A stretch of 64,000 nucleotides of DNA from assembly GCA_008508345.1 (NCBI GenBank), contig QNGE01002690.1, forward strand, positions 42,072-106,071, in the 5' to 3' direction. The position numbers and the translations under genes are program-made. The notes beneath the pieces were generated by a model, which saw nothing but the letters and a program-made list of their open reading frames with translations, searched no databases and was not told the origin of the DNA. The stretch comes from Paragonimus westermani. Taxonomy: Eukaryota; Platyhelminthes; Trematoda; Plagiorchiida; Troglotrematidae. Shown here piece after piece: positions 24,940 through 37,900 of this stretch (positions are counted from its first letter, which is position 1; each line of letters starts with the position of its first letter).

Positions 24940-26482
24940 TCAAGTCCTAGCGACCATGCTTCCAACACAAGCTGGCTTGTTGGTTGGTACAGGCTCTGAC
25001 CCCACTAGAACGGAAATTCGATACATATACCGCTAAAGACTCGTTCGGTTTAATTAAAGATCTGGACAAAGTCAACCTAGCAGACAAAGTCATGTGTTCA
25101 GTAGGCGTTCAATCACTGTTTATAAATGTTCCACTGCATCAGACAATGGAACTTACATGCGATCTATTCGAGACTGAAGGTTTTGATGTAAAAATTCCCA
25201 CAGATATGCTTAACCTGTCTCTACCGCTGTGTACGGAGAACATCAGTTTCAGTTTTCAGAATAATTCTTATCGACAAATAGACGGAGTCGCCATGGGAGT
25301 CCGTTAGGACTGATGTTATCGGATTTTTTCATGCTGATGATAGAAATGAGAATTGCGCAGGATATTTCGTCACTGCCGCTCTACAAACGCTATGGAGATG
25401 AAATCGCCATGTTTGCGCAATCTTCGCAAACGATCGATGAGATGGCAAATCGGTTGAACGCATGTCATGCCAATGTGACAGTCACTTATGAGCTGGAAAA
25501 GAACGAATGCCTACCGCTTTTAGACATCCTCATCGGTCGTAAGGATGACAGTACATTATGAAGGTGTGTATCGAAAGCCAAACTGGAATGATCAGTGCGC
25601 TCACTTCACAAACTTCACACCAATGAAGAACAAGCGAGCATTGGTCAGAACGTTTTTTGCGCGTGCTAGGCGCATTTGTTCATCAGAATGTTTAGGTGAC
25701 GAACGTCGACTGATTACAACCACCTTGCAGGATAATGGGTATTTGCTAAGATTTATCAGTAGACACAATCAACAGCGTATAACGGAAGAGAAGGTTCCCA
25801 CAGTTGGGAAGAAGAAAGTCTACACTGAACTACCATTCAAAGGTGACACTTCACTCCGAACCACAAAACGTCTCGTTGCATCCATTAAGCGAGCACACAA
25901 TGCGGCTGAAGTCGTAGTGGTTGACGGAACTCGGAAGCTACCGTTACCTGCAGTAAAGGGAGAGCAACCTATTGGCGCCATCTCACACTGTATTTATCAA
26001 TTTGTGTGTAACTGCGACGAAAGTTACATCGGCAGAATCGATAGGTGCTTGAACTCTAAGATGAAGGAACATCTGCCGAAATGGGTTCGGGATGTGAATG
26101 CGCAATCTACTTCCTTCGTCCGGGGATCACGCAAACTTTCGGCCACGTCTATTGCCATGCACATGTTGACCACTGCTCACCGAATTAATCCCTAATCAAC
26201 ATTCAGGATTGTAATGCACCAAGCTAATCCGTGTTTCCTGTGTTTTGCTGAGGCGGTCGCGATTAGTCGTATCAAACCAACATTGTGTGTACAAAAACAA
26301 TTACATATAAGCCTTAGACTCCCATGGACTTAATACTTCTTTTCTGTCGTTCTCCACCCTATTTGCCATTTTAGTTCTTCAACCCCTCATCCCATTAGTG
26401 TTATTTATATGTTCCTGGTTATTGTTATTTGGCACTGAAGAGGCAATACGAAATGCTAGCATCTAGCAATGTCCGTCTTCCT
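24940..26482 (+). mobile_element. Penelope-like element, most complete copy (RT and GIY-YIG)
   Basis: Frames run almost end to end. They cover ALTPLERKFDTYTAKDSF (24987), VGVQSLFINVPL (about 25110), QIDGVAMG (25276), RYGDE at the catalytic site (about 25390), LPLLDILIGRK (25510), GVYRKPNW (25560), ARARRICSSE, IYQFVCNCDESYIGRIDRCL (GIY-YIG, about 25990-26050), then KPTLCVQKQL near 26290. Breaks are a one-base deletion right after VAMG (GSPLG motif, about 25300), a second shift near 25550, and an in-frame TAA at 26193-26195. The catalytic YxDD reads YGDE. The 3' block ends the element. An RT plus GIY-YIG fusion, recently readable but dead. Confidence 0.93.
26429..26469 (+). ncRNA. Hammerhead-like motif at PLE 3' end
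   Basis: TTGGCA, CTGAAGA, GGCAATAC, GAAA, the palindrome TGCTAGCA, TC, TAGCAA. Core boxes are all present. The outer helix is damaged: four of six positions pair. Same position relative to the coding region as the other PLE copies. Confidence 0.5.
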
Positions 26483-27160
26483 ACTAATATATTTTTCTTT
26501 TGTTCAGTGAACGTGAACTTTAAAATCTTACTTCCAGAACTGAAGAGGAGCATCGTATGAACGTGTCCATTTTTCCAGAACAATGGCAATTCAAGGTTGA
26601 ACCAACCGTATAAAGGTCATTTGGATTAACGATTTTTATAATTTGCAACGAATGGGGAAAAACGAACGGTTGATCCGATACACTCAGATGCAAATAACAG
26701 GTTTACGTGCTTAAGATGTAAATCAAATTTCTGTTGGTATGAGACAACGGAAGTCCACGAGAAAGTTTAGTTCTGTTTGGTGACTACCGTCTTATTCAAC
26801 TAAACACGTTTGACGTTAAAACAGCACGCCTGAACCGCCATAAGTGACCTCGTACACACTCAACACAGGTGAGCAAATTCATTCCAATCTCATCAACTTA
26901 ATGCACAAAAGTCGACCGAATGAATCACCTTATTAATGACCGAATAGATGACCCAAACAATTCCGCCTTCATTCATCATCTGGCCAGATACGCAGGTACT
27001 AAAGTAAACAGCACTATTACACTGGGATGGAAAACAAATCGGTAAGGGGTTTTGTCAATGAGCAGCTGGAAATTTAATATATATGAAGAAAACAAGGCTT
27101 ACAGTTGGTGGCAACAATCAAATTCTGACTGAAATCGAGTAGAGTTGCTACTTCAATAAC
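26483..27160. other. Unassigned spacer between PLE and 2.8-kb repeat
   Basis: No gene or repeat recognised. Frames are short. Confidence 0.4.
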
Positions 27161-28734
27161 AAACGAAGTCAACGACTTGATGCAACTAGAAATAACGCTG
27201 AGATTTACTTGTGAGTAAAGTGGATAGAAGGTCATGTCAGTAGAAAGACTCCAGTACAGCTTTCCCGAGATATTCAGTCAAATTTCAAGCTCCTCATCCG
27301 CGACGAGAATTCGACACCTAACAGCTTCAAACCGAATGCCATAAACTGGACAAATCCGACGAGGTGAATTAGTTGGATTGACAACACAATCCGAATCAAA
27401 GTGCACTGATGATTGTCATAGTAACTCTATAAGTGATGAGTGTAGAGTTTCAGATAAGCTTCTCATCCGGTAAGCTACGTCGTTATTCCCACAAGAACCC
27501 AACGAAAACAGCAAACATTGATAATTGTTGTGCCTTAGTTACAGCGCACTTTGTGGCTCCCCTTATAGTCATGCCGTTGCATCACACAAATGCCGGATAG
27601 CATAACATCCGTTAGCTTGTTGTCTGTTATCTAACTTTAAGTCATAACCGCTTACATATAAACTATTAGCGTCAATTTCAATGTGTAATCATTCTTCACT
27701 CCGTGGTGGGTGTGTGATCGTCACAGGTGACAAGTGAGGATCATTACCTTTTCAAAGGGTCTGTAGTAATCTAAAATGCCGAGAACAGGCTTCATGAGAC
27801 CTCAGCATTGACCACGAGCACATGTTCATTTTGACAGTTCTGACAAACTGTGTTGTACTTACAATCACAAAATTTCACGAGAATGACACAACCCCCAACC
27901 GAATGTGTAAATCCAGATCAGATGCAGATCTTTGTTCACACAACGAACGGTCATAAATAAGCCAAAATGGACAGTACTGCGGCTACCAATTACTCAAAAC
28001 AGACCAGATAGTGAAGCAAATTAAAGTATTATCACCACTAACAGGGTACAGTTTGGAACTCCATTGATTGGAACCCTCGGTTGCTTAGTCATACGCAGAT
28101 TTTGTAATCAGACAACGCAAAACATCGTTCTAACTAACAAGGGTGAAAGTCGGACTCCCACCACACCGAAGATATTATTCAATTAGACGCCTCAACAAAT
28201 TCTGATGTGCAACGAAATTCCAATCAGCGGTCAGAAGATTGCTCTCCACTCTGACAACGGCCATATTGACCAAATTTTTTAATCGATAATCGCTAGAATT
28301 AAGACAGCAGCCGAGGCCAAGTAACGGTTTTGATTTCAGACATCAGCAAGGTGACTGTCTACGTGGATAGAGGTGACATTCAGTTGGCCCGAACGTTTAT
28401 GCATGATAACTATATTAGGTCCATTAGGCAATGTACACAGAGATGCAGTCGCTCAGGTGATTTCTTGATCAGTTGTCAATCAACAATGGTGTTCAATAAA
28501 CTTATCAGTTGACATCTCTCAACTCATCATGGACGAAATCTTAGACAAACCAGGCAGATCATACAGAACTAAACTGGTTCAAGCCCAACGTAGATCAATG
28601 TAAATCAAGGAGTGGCTAAATCGAACGCCAATTACACCGATGCTCACGTCCACCACGAGGTTCTGGTAACAAACCTTGTCAGTTAATCGTGAATTCGTCT
28701 AATTACCACTTTCAGCCGGAATGCAGTACAACTA

Positions 28735-28910
28735 CTAAAAATGTGTGCATTACTGACGAGCTCTAATAAGAGCGAAACTTGGGTCTAGTGCTTCTTTTCG
28801 AAAGAAGCTGGCTGGAAAGTCTATCTGAATACAAAGGCTGCGATCGGCTGTGAGAGATGTTCAATTTGAAATGAACCAAATCCCCGACTGCTCATCAGTA
28901 CCTTACTATA
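28735..28910 (+). mobile_element. Hammerhead SINE fragment inside duplication copy 1
   Basis: Starts near the hammerhead and runs through the family tail (GAAAGTCTATCTGAATACAA, then GTTCAATTTGAAATGAACC) to the terminal string CCCCGACTGCTCATCAGTA. The pol III-like head is missing or unrecognisable, so this copy could not be transcribed from its own promoter. Confidence 0.85.
28747..28791 (+). ncRNA. Hammerhead ribozyme, intact core
   Basis: Helix I is GCATTA with TAGTGC (one G-U). The core is CTGACGA, helix II is GCTCT-AATA-AGAGC, then GAAA, helix III ACTTGGGT, and TC at 28784-28785 before the predicted cut. Helix III is no longer a perfect palindrome. The helix II loop differs from the 7.35-kb copy by one base (AATA for AATG). 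Confidence 0.83.
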
Positions 28911-29494
28911 GTCGATCAGTAACTAGTCCTAATAAAGCGTGCATTCCAGTCAAGTGGATGTGCTTGTCTCTAGGGTCTGCAAATCAAAGGTTTATAGACC
29001 TTGACTTCATACCAAATGTCGTTTTCTGACACTTCCATGGTGCAATACAGCATGCGTCACGAATTAAAAAACGGAGACACTAATCCAAGAGTACATTCAC
29101 TAATAGATAACATCATTTCTATTGAAGAGACTCTCTTGGCATTAGGTGGCTTCGTCCGTGCGCACTCACCCACCACAGTGGGTGTTCTAAGGATTAGTTC
29201 GAACGGCAACCAACCACAAAGTATTGATTTACTGAAAAGACCCTCCTCACACTTGCAAGCAGGAAATATGAAAATCCAAGACTCCCAACAATGCAGTTCA
29301 CTGATGGTCGGATATTCGATTTGTTCCCACTATTGATTTCAAGAGGGCATACCTGTCTCTCGGTAGTCATTCTGCTAACTCTGTGCGACGCAGTGACTGG
29401 TTCTAAGTGTCCATAAAGTGAGTCTTAAAGATTCGAGTATCTGGCTGTCGTCCAGTCTGCTCGTCCACAAACACAACATTCGGTAAGTCAAAAT

Positions 29495-30160
29495 GGACAT
29501 TCTTTATACTGCGGAGGAGCTTAGGGGCCGCGTGAGGGCTTTGCTACTTCATGGCTTTGAAACTTGATCGCTCAAAGTGGAAAACAACAGTCGTCTTCAG
29601 GTATCTGACAGTCCAGACCTGAGTTCCACCACTCGTATCAAGTGACACTGATGGGTAAACAACGCAGAGGCTAGGGTACGAGTATTCGGCAGTGAATATC
29701 AAGTGAGTCTCTGTGTTCAATCCCTAACTCCGCACACACTTACATGGTTAGACTGTGTATTACGAATGTCAGCTAGTCTTCTGTTACACCGAGCACTCTT
29801 TGCCGATTGTGAGGCCGAGTGGCGTGGGGTGCGAGATGGACAGATGATGGCCTGGTATGGATGAACTAAATCATTTAGTAATCGACTAATCACTATGGGC
29901 CGGGTTCGTCCCGTGTGCTAAGGTCCTCAGAATTCAGAGTCGGTGATTGGAAACATGTGGTGAGAGGGTGGCTAATCGGGCTCAGTGGTCTGAATGTTAA
30001 CGCATTTCGAACTATCTGTGGGGAACTGGAAGCCGTTAGGAGGTGTTGCTGATGTCGTCTAGCTTACACCCGTGGCCTATTTGTTTGTTTGAATTGTGTG
30101 GTCACTCTGACCTTAGACGTTTGAACGTAGACACAATTGTCTTTAGTAATAATGTCTTTT
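29495..30160 (+). mobile_element. LINE 3' fragment
   Basis: Broken plus-strand frames read [13 protein letters not shown] (about 29528), then [14 protein letters not shown] and VRDGQMMAW (about 29780-29860), the C-terminal domain seen in the LINE at 21.7-23.0 kb (HRALFAD, VRDGQKMTW). Similarity to the 3' non-coding part of that element continues to about 30155. Several stops. It crosses the right edge of the duplicated 2.8-kb unit. Confidence 0.85.
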
Positions 30161-33100
30161 CTTTTCCCTTTCTTCTCTTCTTGGCTAGGGCTTGTTTTAT
30201 CCTCGAGGATGTATCGTACTTGAGCACAAGTGCGAATCACTTACGTATTACTCCCTTATACGGATGATGGGAAAGTCTAGAAAATCTAATACGGAATCCA
30301 TATCCTAACACTGCTCGAATGGGCTAACACACTGGCCTGTTCGAACCATAGGGAAACTGTGGTGCGTACGACGAAAATTTTAGCACGAGAAACAACTTCA
30401 ACGGGCTATCATTTACATATTTACCTAGAAGTGGTTGTGACACGAAATTCCTTCCTCTTCACATATCGCTCCCATTTTTAAAATTTTGTAATGTGTAGTA
30501 TCGTATCGGATTCCGCACGAAAGCTTCACGGTGCCGGAGCCCAAGTGATACTGTTTCAGGAAACTTGGGATCTTTGTCCAAAACTCATGGATGGAACGAC
30601 CTCCTGATTGTTTTACATAAATTGCCATAACATCGAACGTTAATGATTGTGGTTACAATGCAACTGCATGTTGATATGTATGCCTTGAAAAATGGTATCA
30701 GAATGGAGGCACAGTGGTTTTAGCACTGCAATAAGCAAACGAATTTTCACAATTACACTCAAGCTACCTCGTGCTGACTTAACCGAGTTAAACGTCGCTT
30801 AAACCAACATGACGGGTCGTCGAAACTCACTCCGCTTCGAAAACGTGGAAGGACCATATCACAAAAGCACAGAATAAACTGGGAAGATTTCGCTGTGGAG
30901 CAAAACAGAGGTGAACAGGAGTGTTGCGGATCGGCCAATTAGTGCAGCTCAGGCGCAAAGGATACACGAACAGTTTTTCTTCCGTTGCGCTTTCACTTCC
31001 AAAAAGCACGCGTCAGAGACCATCAACAGTGCGAATTCCTGCCGCCACCACATGAGGAACTCGGACCACGTTCGCAAAAGGCAACTGCATTGACTATTGC
31101 ACCACTGAACTTACAGTAGACAAGACCGAATTACTGCATGCAAACCACCAACCGCATTCGCCCGCGAACGGCACTCAGGGTGTCCGAGCAGTTCAAGAAA
31201 CAGTAACTACACTGCAAACTCTAATCGACGACCCTACGACTAGGACTTTCTACCAAGTCGAGCTTGCATATATCGCTGGATTATTTTGATTATTGGTAAG
31301 TAGTAGACGATTTGATTGTGGTCACGTGATGTTTATTTCACATCATCCAAATCTTGTCACTTACGGACAGTTAGTATGCTGCTCAAAAAAATTTACCATT
31401 ACTGTCAATTCAATTAGAGGTATCGAGGGGAATGGCCAACTTAAGCACTACTCACAAGCGAATGCGGCTGAGCATTTGTGTATGATACCTCGATTGTGGA
31501 TAACGCGCGGTCAGTGGCGGTTAGTACAGGAGAATGTGGTCGGGATGCCAATTCCGTTTGTGGCAAAGACAGATGCCAGTGCTTTTGAAAGCAAAATGGA
31601 AATTTTATGAGGGTGCGATGACTAGCTGTGAGCAACGTTCCAGTATTATCAACCAGATGCACTAGAACTTATTGGTAGTGTGTAAACCCACCCACATTTT
31701 TGATCATCTAGGTAAATCTTCATGTTTACGTACTAATCTGTCTGCACGCAACGCACGTTTGAACGAAAAATCAGCGGTGCGAACATAGTGAAGTTGTTCC
31801 GAAAACGGTGGCTTTCATTCCCTATTGTCCAACGTTGAGAGCTACTGAGCTGACACTTCGTTGCACGCTGTTCATCAGCTGGGCTCATTTGTTTTCGAGA
31901 GCGCAAATTTCAGACACAAACGTATGCAGTTAAGTAAACAAGAGTACTAATCAGTGAAGATGTTTTCAGCGAAGTGTTTCTGACTTAGGGTCCGACAGTC
32001 GAAAGGAAGAGGCTGAGCAGTCGACCTTAGGAAACGACATGAATATGAATACAAGGTTGTTTAAGCGGATAGTAAAGGTCTTTTGATTCATCATGCAACA
32101 CAGATCTGACGTGCAACAGCGCTTCCGCACACATGCCATAACACACCACACTCCCTTCTTATGACGTTTTGTCCAACGATCTCTAAATTTCTGCAAAGTA
32201 TAGACATTTTATATTGTTCGACATTGCGCGAATATTACGAACAGGATAAGTAGTAAGCCAAGTCTGCTAGTGTGTGGGGGACTACTATCAACCTCTGGCC
32301 CGGAGATGATTATCCCAGGTTTATGTCCGATAGCCAGAGGCTCTTAGCTGACAAGAACTGTCCCCTCGCGGTGACTCCGTCGGACACTTCCGGAGCAAAC
32401 TGACTGCGTTTGGTGGTCGGAAGTCATGTCATATGCACTCCAGGGTTGGCTCACAATTTCAGACGTCTCAGCCACTTAAGCAACAGAATGGCGAATTGAT
32501 CCCTGATGTCGGCACATAGTTCAACAAGACCATCCTGTCGAATCAAAAACGATCGCAGATCAACACCTCGGTAAATCCAACAACAAACCACCGTCTTCGC
32601 AAACGGTTGATCCCAGTGACCATCAGCAAAGTGATGCACAGCTGTTTGGACGTAGTTGGGTCTCAACAGTACCACGCATGCTGGAGAGACGAACCTACCA
32701 CCCGCGAACAAGTGGAAGATTGTAGCCCAAGCACTTATCTACTGGACGACGAGGTCACGGTCACCGGGGTTGACGGAAACTAGTTGAATGGGTGTCTTTA
32801 GCTGTTGAGCTTCTTTTTGCTCATAAGCCGAAAACCACTGCCTCATCATGTCCCAACATGAAAGGAACGGTCCGAACCAGTTAAGAAGACAATCGTCAAC
32901 AAATACTAGGGGAAATAAAATCGTTATACCTACTATCTAGGCTTGAAAGCGATTGGACTGTTGATAAGAAACGAACAAAGAATGCGAAACGAATGTATTC
33001 AAAGAATTGCAAATGTATCACGCAGACGCTCGTATGCAGAGTCTGGTTGAGGTGAACAGGAAGCAAACTGAGCGCAGCCGAAGTAAGAGTAAATATGACA

Positions 33101-34640
33101 AAAAAAACACAAAAACTCGACCGCTAGAATCGGACGTTTGGTATCGCCCGTGCAAAACTTGATCGGAAAGTAAATCATATGATATCACCAGCCATTCTGT
33201 TTCCATTGCATGAGGTGATGAACGATGAAATTAATTGGCGTTAACACTGCTGATGGAGGTGACCGAAGCAGCAGAACTACAGCACCAGAGATAGGCCATC
33301 AAAACGGACATGCAGCACGAGGCGAACCGCCGACAAAGCGGAAGAGAAATTAAACTAACAAAATAATTATTTCGAAAAATCATAAAAGCAATAATGTTAT
33401 TGCAATAATAATAATATAAAGAAATAGTGATAAGAAAATAAAAGCGAAATAATCAGCAGTATTTTTGGATGCTGGGGCGGTAGTTTGTATGGTTGAAGAG
33501 CAAAAGGCTAGACATGAAGTTTCCTCACACAATGACACGGACAACTAAAAAGCGCGTAGAATGGTACAGACAATCCGAGCTGTTGAGACCGTCATGAACG
33601 CACTGAAACCAATGCAAGACATACGATGAAGAGAGATACACTGAGAGACTAGAATACGAGGCATTTTGATCCGTTTCGTGTGGTAAAATTGTGGTAGAGG
33701 GTGGGGCAGAAAATGTGACAAGGAAGCTGTTCAGAAGGCGCGTTAAAGTAGAACGGAAATCACGTTCCTATTATGACATAACAATGGACCATTGTGACCA
33801 CACCGTTGTTCAACAAGTGACAGCCACAGAAAACGTGCACGCTAAAACAATAGACTTCCGGAAAACCTCCAACAAATGTTCTTCGGACACAAATGATAAC
33901 ACAAGGGAAGGGTTCAATTACCGTCAGCTACACACAATTGAAGTACTTCACTTGAAGTGACAAGTGGCAGTTTAAAAAAATCTGTCCATGCAAATTCGTT
34001 ACGATTTCGTCTAACCAAACAAACGCAGCAAAAACGAGTAAACGTCTAACATTCCAACGACTGCTTATTTGAACATGCTCATGGGCATCACCAGGAAAGT
34101 GGTGGCACCGGAGTTACTGAGATAAATACTGGTGCATTTGCAACGCATTTCGTTGATTCGAAGGGTACCAACTCATTCGTCAGTTCCACCGATGTAATAA
34201 GTCAAGAACACAATCGAAAGTTGTGGTGTCAAATTTACACTCCAGCCAAGGGGATTGAAAACTGCACAATCCAACCTCATCCGACCATAAACACTGCTCA
34301 AGCCCTGCGACTGCATGGCCCATCGTTAAACCAATGACAGATGGACCCTCCGCGGCTATCGTGGCATCATCGCTGCTAAGTAATTACGTCACGGCGATGA
34401 ATCCAAGTGCTACTAAGATACATCTGGCCTCGTAAAATAACTTACTACATCGTGCCGTTAGAATTGTCCTGAAAACGATGTTCCACACAAATGACATTTA
34501 ATCAAACTAGTGATGAATAGTTGAAACTAGCCTGTTCGTGGCAGCGCACTATAACTTTCCACACGTCAAACTTAGAACATGTTTGAAGTCTATGTTCAGT
34601 TCCTGCTAGTTGGTAAGACTTTGACATCGCGTATATACTT
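30161..34640. other. Gene-free region 3' of NT5C2, nothing recognised
   Basis: No recognised repeat or gene. AT-rich, low-complexity stretches occur near 33355-33430. Frames up to about 105 codons (31293-31610, 33691-33960, 32451-32711) match nothing I know. Confidence 0.45.
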
Positions 34641-34660
34641 TATATATATATATATATATA
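34641..34660. repeat. (TA)n microsatellite just past the NT5C2 poly(A) signal
   Basis: Ten TA units flanked by near-mirror strings (ATACTTTATA on the left, ATACTTTATA on the right). It lies about 23-42 bases past the AATAAA of NT5C2 on the gene's strand. Confidence 0.85.
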
Positions 34661-34682
34661 CTTTATAACGGTATAAATGGTC

Positions 34683-34688
34683 TTTATT
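34683..34688 (-). promoter_or_regulatory. Poly(A) signal of NT5C2
   Basis: AATAAA on the minus strand, about 163 bases after the stop codon at 34851-34853, the only such hexamer I noticed between the stop and the (TA)n tract. It predicts a 3' UTR of roughly 180-190 bases and an end near 34660-34670. Confidence 0.7.
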
Positions 34689-34850
34689 TTCACACTGATA
34701 ACATCCGAATTAATATAAATGAACGAGACAGCAAAAATTGAAACGACTACAGGTAAGCATGAGGGAGAGGTGAGAAGAGAAAATAACAAATTGAAAACTC
34801 CAGAGAATACCTGGATAGGAAGATGACATGCACACCGCCAACACGACCAC

Positions 34851-34984
34851 CTAGTGGAAAACGGGACGTGCTTCACCGTTTGCCTCTTCGGCACAACCGC
34901 CATCAGATGAGTTTGACAGACAGTCGTCCGGACTCACAGAACGCAATATGTTCACATCATCAATCGGAAGGTTAATCTGTGATA
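34851..34984 (-). CDS. NT5C2: NT5C2 last coding exon
   Basis: Acceptor is a long pyrimidine tract ending TCCTGCGTAG. The exon begins with TA, completing a codon with the single C left by the previous exon, and reads [20 protein letters not shown] to a stop at 34851-34853. The human tail has a similar position (KRHQLTRSISEI) but ends in a long run of Asp and Glu; here the tail is Ser/Asp-rich with only [10 protein letters not shown]. The acidic run is thus missing. Chosen because phase, acceptor and the following poly(A) signal all agree; without cDNA it stays a prediction. Confidence 0.75.
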
Positions 34985-37900
34985 CTACGCAGGAGAAGAG
35001 GCAGACAGAAAAGAAATGAAGGTTAGCAGACAAACAGTAAAGAAACGTTTGGAAGCAATCCATCAGCATATATACATCTCGACCTGCAGCCCAGTATGAT
35101 GGCACTGTAGTAAGAGTCACTGTTCACTACAATAATGAAAATACTGGATGCAAATTTTTTCGACAGAAAACATTTGTTTTCACGATACAGATGTCGCCAT
35201 GTCGGATAACAATTCTAACAGACAACATGAGGCCTCGAAAATTCCGATCAGTTGGGTGGCACTCAATGGAACAACCAAAGCGTTCATCATTTATGACGGC
35301 GGATCACTCGCTCACCTTGAGGTTTAATCTGACCGTTGGTGATGCCGAAGAATGTGGAAGGCACCAGGTAAGTACTACACTAGTACCATTCAAACATAGC
35401 AGACTGTGCGAGGTTATTATCTGATTGGGCAATCACATGTACGGAAATCTATGAAAAAAATCCGAAAAACCTGAAATCTATGTATAAACTGGGGAACCAC
35501 ATAAAGTTAACGCCCAAATTTTCAACTTGCACAATAAGACAGTGTTGGGTTAAAGGAAATCGGACACCACGTGAACTAAATGACGTTATGAAGCCAACCA
35601 CGGCTCCAAGAGATGAGAGACTACTGCCTGAAAATGTGAAGTTTGTGCCAAAACATTCTACGAGCAAAAGTCTGATGCATTAGTATGTTATAATAACTCT
35701 AGTCCACTTGAATGCAAGGGATGCGGTATAATGTGAGTGAAGTTCAACTTACAAGTAATCCACCCTGCAACTACTCATCAGTATACCTAGTACTCAAAAC
35801 AGCTCACATAAATCAATTGTTTTTTAAATAGTCCACCGATCGTGATCTTCCGACTGCACCGCAAAGTTCGACCGGTCAAAAGCATGCAGATGAATTAAAT
35901 GCACATTGAGGGAGAGCGGCACAACTACAAATGTCACGACAGAACTCACGTTTTTGTGAGCGGCGGCTAAGGCCACACGGAGTGGTGTCCAATTCGGAGA
36001 AACTATCCAACGGTGAATCCTCATGTGACACAGTAGACTCGTGTGGCATCAGCATGGAAGGAGCCCGAAACATGTAACATAATGGGTAGTAGATCAGGTT
36101 AATGCAGGAGAACGAGTAGAGGTCTGCGAATCGCAGTACTTGAGATGAGAAGAAGGTGTGTCGCGAACCTAACAAACAGAGGAAAACAGTGGACCACGTT
36201 TTGATGAGAAAACCTCAATGTATTTGCGTCTAGACGAACTGTATAGATAGACCAATTATATACTCGAGTCCGACCTGGATCTTCGACATTTGCTAACAAA
36301 CTAGAACATGATGGAACACCCATTTAATGTTATAAGTTCAGATGGTGTGGGCAGTATGTAGTTAATGATAAAATTTCGCCAGAAACTCACGACGGGCTTT
36401 GTCATTGTTGTCGCCCGTCAGTTATGCGAAGTTGGGTGAAACGTCCCAGTACGCGAGATGCTGAGATTTGTAGACAACAAACAATTTACTGATGAGTAGT
36501 CGGGGATTTGGTTTATTTTCAAATCCCCGACTACTCATCAGTAATCTAAAATATTGCCTTGCAGGTTTAATGAGTTCTGNCTGCGATCAAATGTGAGTGA
36601 TGGTCAACTTGAAAATAAACAATTTGCCAATTAGTTACGCCGTCTAAAACTCAATGGAGTTCGTGGATAAGAGCAGGCACTAAAGACGCTAGGCGGAACT
36701 GTGAAGAAACTCAGTTCACCTCAAGTCTAAACACTCCTAAGTTATGTGGTCAGGAAGGGTACAAAATTACAGATGACCAAACATACATACATATTTTCAT
36801 ACACGTGGAAGTGAGAGTTCTCAAAGTACAGTAAGAGAGACGTGATATGGTCGCTACACTTCGTAAGATTTACTGACACAACGATATCACAATACTACTA
36901 TTCTCGTTGTTGAGATACAACAGTAAGAAGTTTGTGATACAAGCAACAAGAGATAGGAACGATACACTTAGTGTATTGTATGATCTCGTCCACTCCCAGC
37001 AGAAGTACACTCAAAACTTCAATGTTTACTCATGATTGCCTTAGCAGAAGGTGCATGACAGAGATGAAGAACAGACACTCCAGGTGTGGAGAAGCAATCA
37101 AAAGAGAACGATTCTGGCTATCGTTTAGAAGAACATGACTCGAAACAACAGTAAACAAACTTGAACCAATGAGCCATCAGAGACTGACGTTTTCGTATGA
37201 AGGAAAGATGGAGTGAAGCCAGCCCATGGTTGGATTGGAAATGCTAACTAGTCAAGGACAGTTTGAACTCGGAAAAACCAAGCGCTTTCAAATCACCTGC
37301 ATGGTGTTTACAATCGGTTCCAAAAAAACACTGAAATAAACACACGCATCGAAAGGTGAAATAATCGTCTAACCGTTTGACAACACTCACCATTCCGGAA
37401 CATACTGCCCAGAAGTCCGTAAGAGTCCTCCATACCTTGAGCAACCGCCTGATAACAAGAGAGAGAAAAGTCATTTTTGAAAGTAAAATAACTTGAATGT
37501 GAGCAGCACGCTAAGTGGTGTATCGCCTTTTGGGAACACTAATGGGCATATCAACGTTGTGGTGAACGCAACCTCCGACATACATTCTCACAGCAACAGT
37601 AAAATGATGTTTTCGAGACAGTCTATTCCTATCGTAATCAGTGGCGAAGTGCTTCAAATATAACAGATTAATGTGGAAATCACTCCCAGACGTTCACGAA
37701 AACTGAGGGGATATTGAAATGGGAAGCCAACAGAAATCCTAACTGCGACCAATCAAGTTATTCGGTCACACGGAATCGATTTCACACACAAGTACATACG
37801 ATTGAAGGGGTTCGTTTCAGAAGAACCTGTCACAGTGACCGAAACCATAAGACGAAACCCTCACCATACAGGGCCTTAACAAGGCTGAGGGAAAGAAGAG

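Larger units (their letters stand above)
27161..29978 (+). repeat. 2.8-kb direct duplication, copy 1
   Basis: Repeated at 51007-53865 in the same orientation. By eye there are about 25 substitutions over 2.8 kb. Copy 2 lacks 10 bases (TGGATAGAAG of copy 1 near 27221) and has extra blocks of 33 and 16 bases. The unit holds unrecognised sequence, a SINE with an intact hammerhead core (28.74 kb) and the start of a LINE 3' fragment. In copy 1 that LINE continues past the end of the repeat to its natural 3' part near 30.16 kb, so copy 1 looks like the source arrangement. Confidence 0.95.

Noticed and set aside
29001..29336. 111-codon ORF preserved in both duplication copies as a gene
   Set aside because: Conservation follows from the recent duplication. 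The one difference in it changes an amino acid (Met to Thr), and the protein is not recognised.
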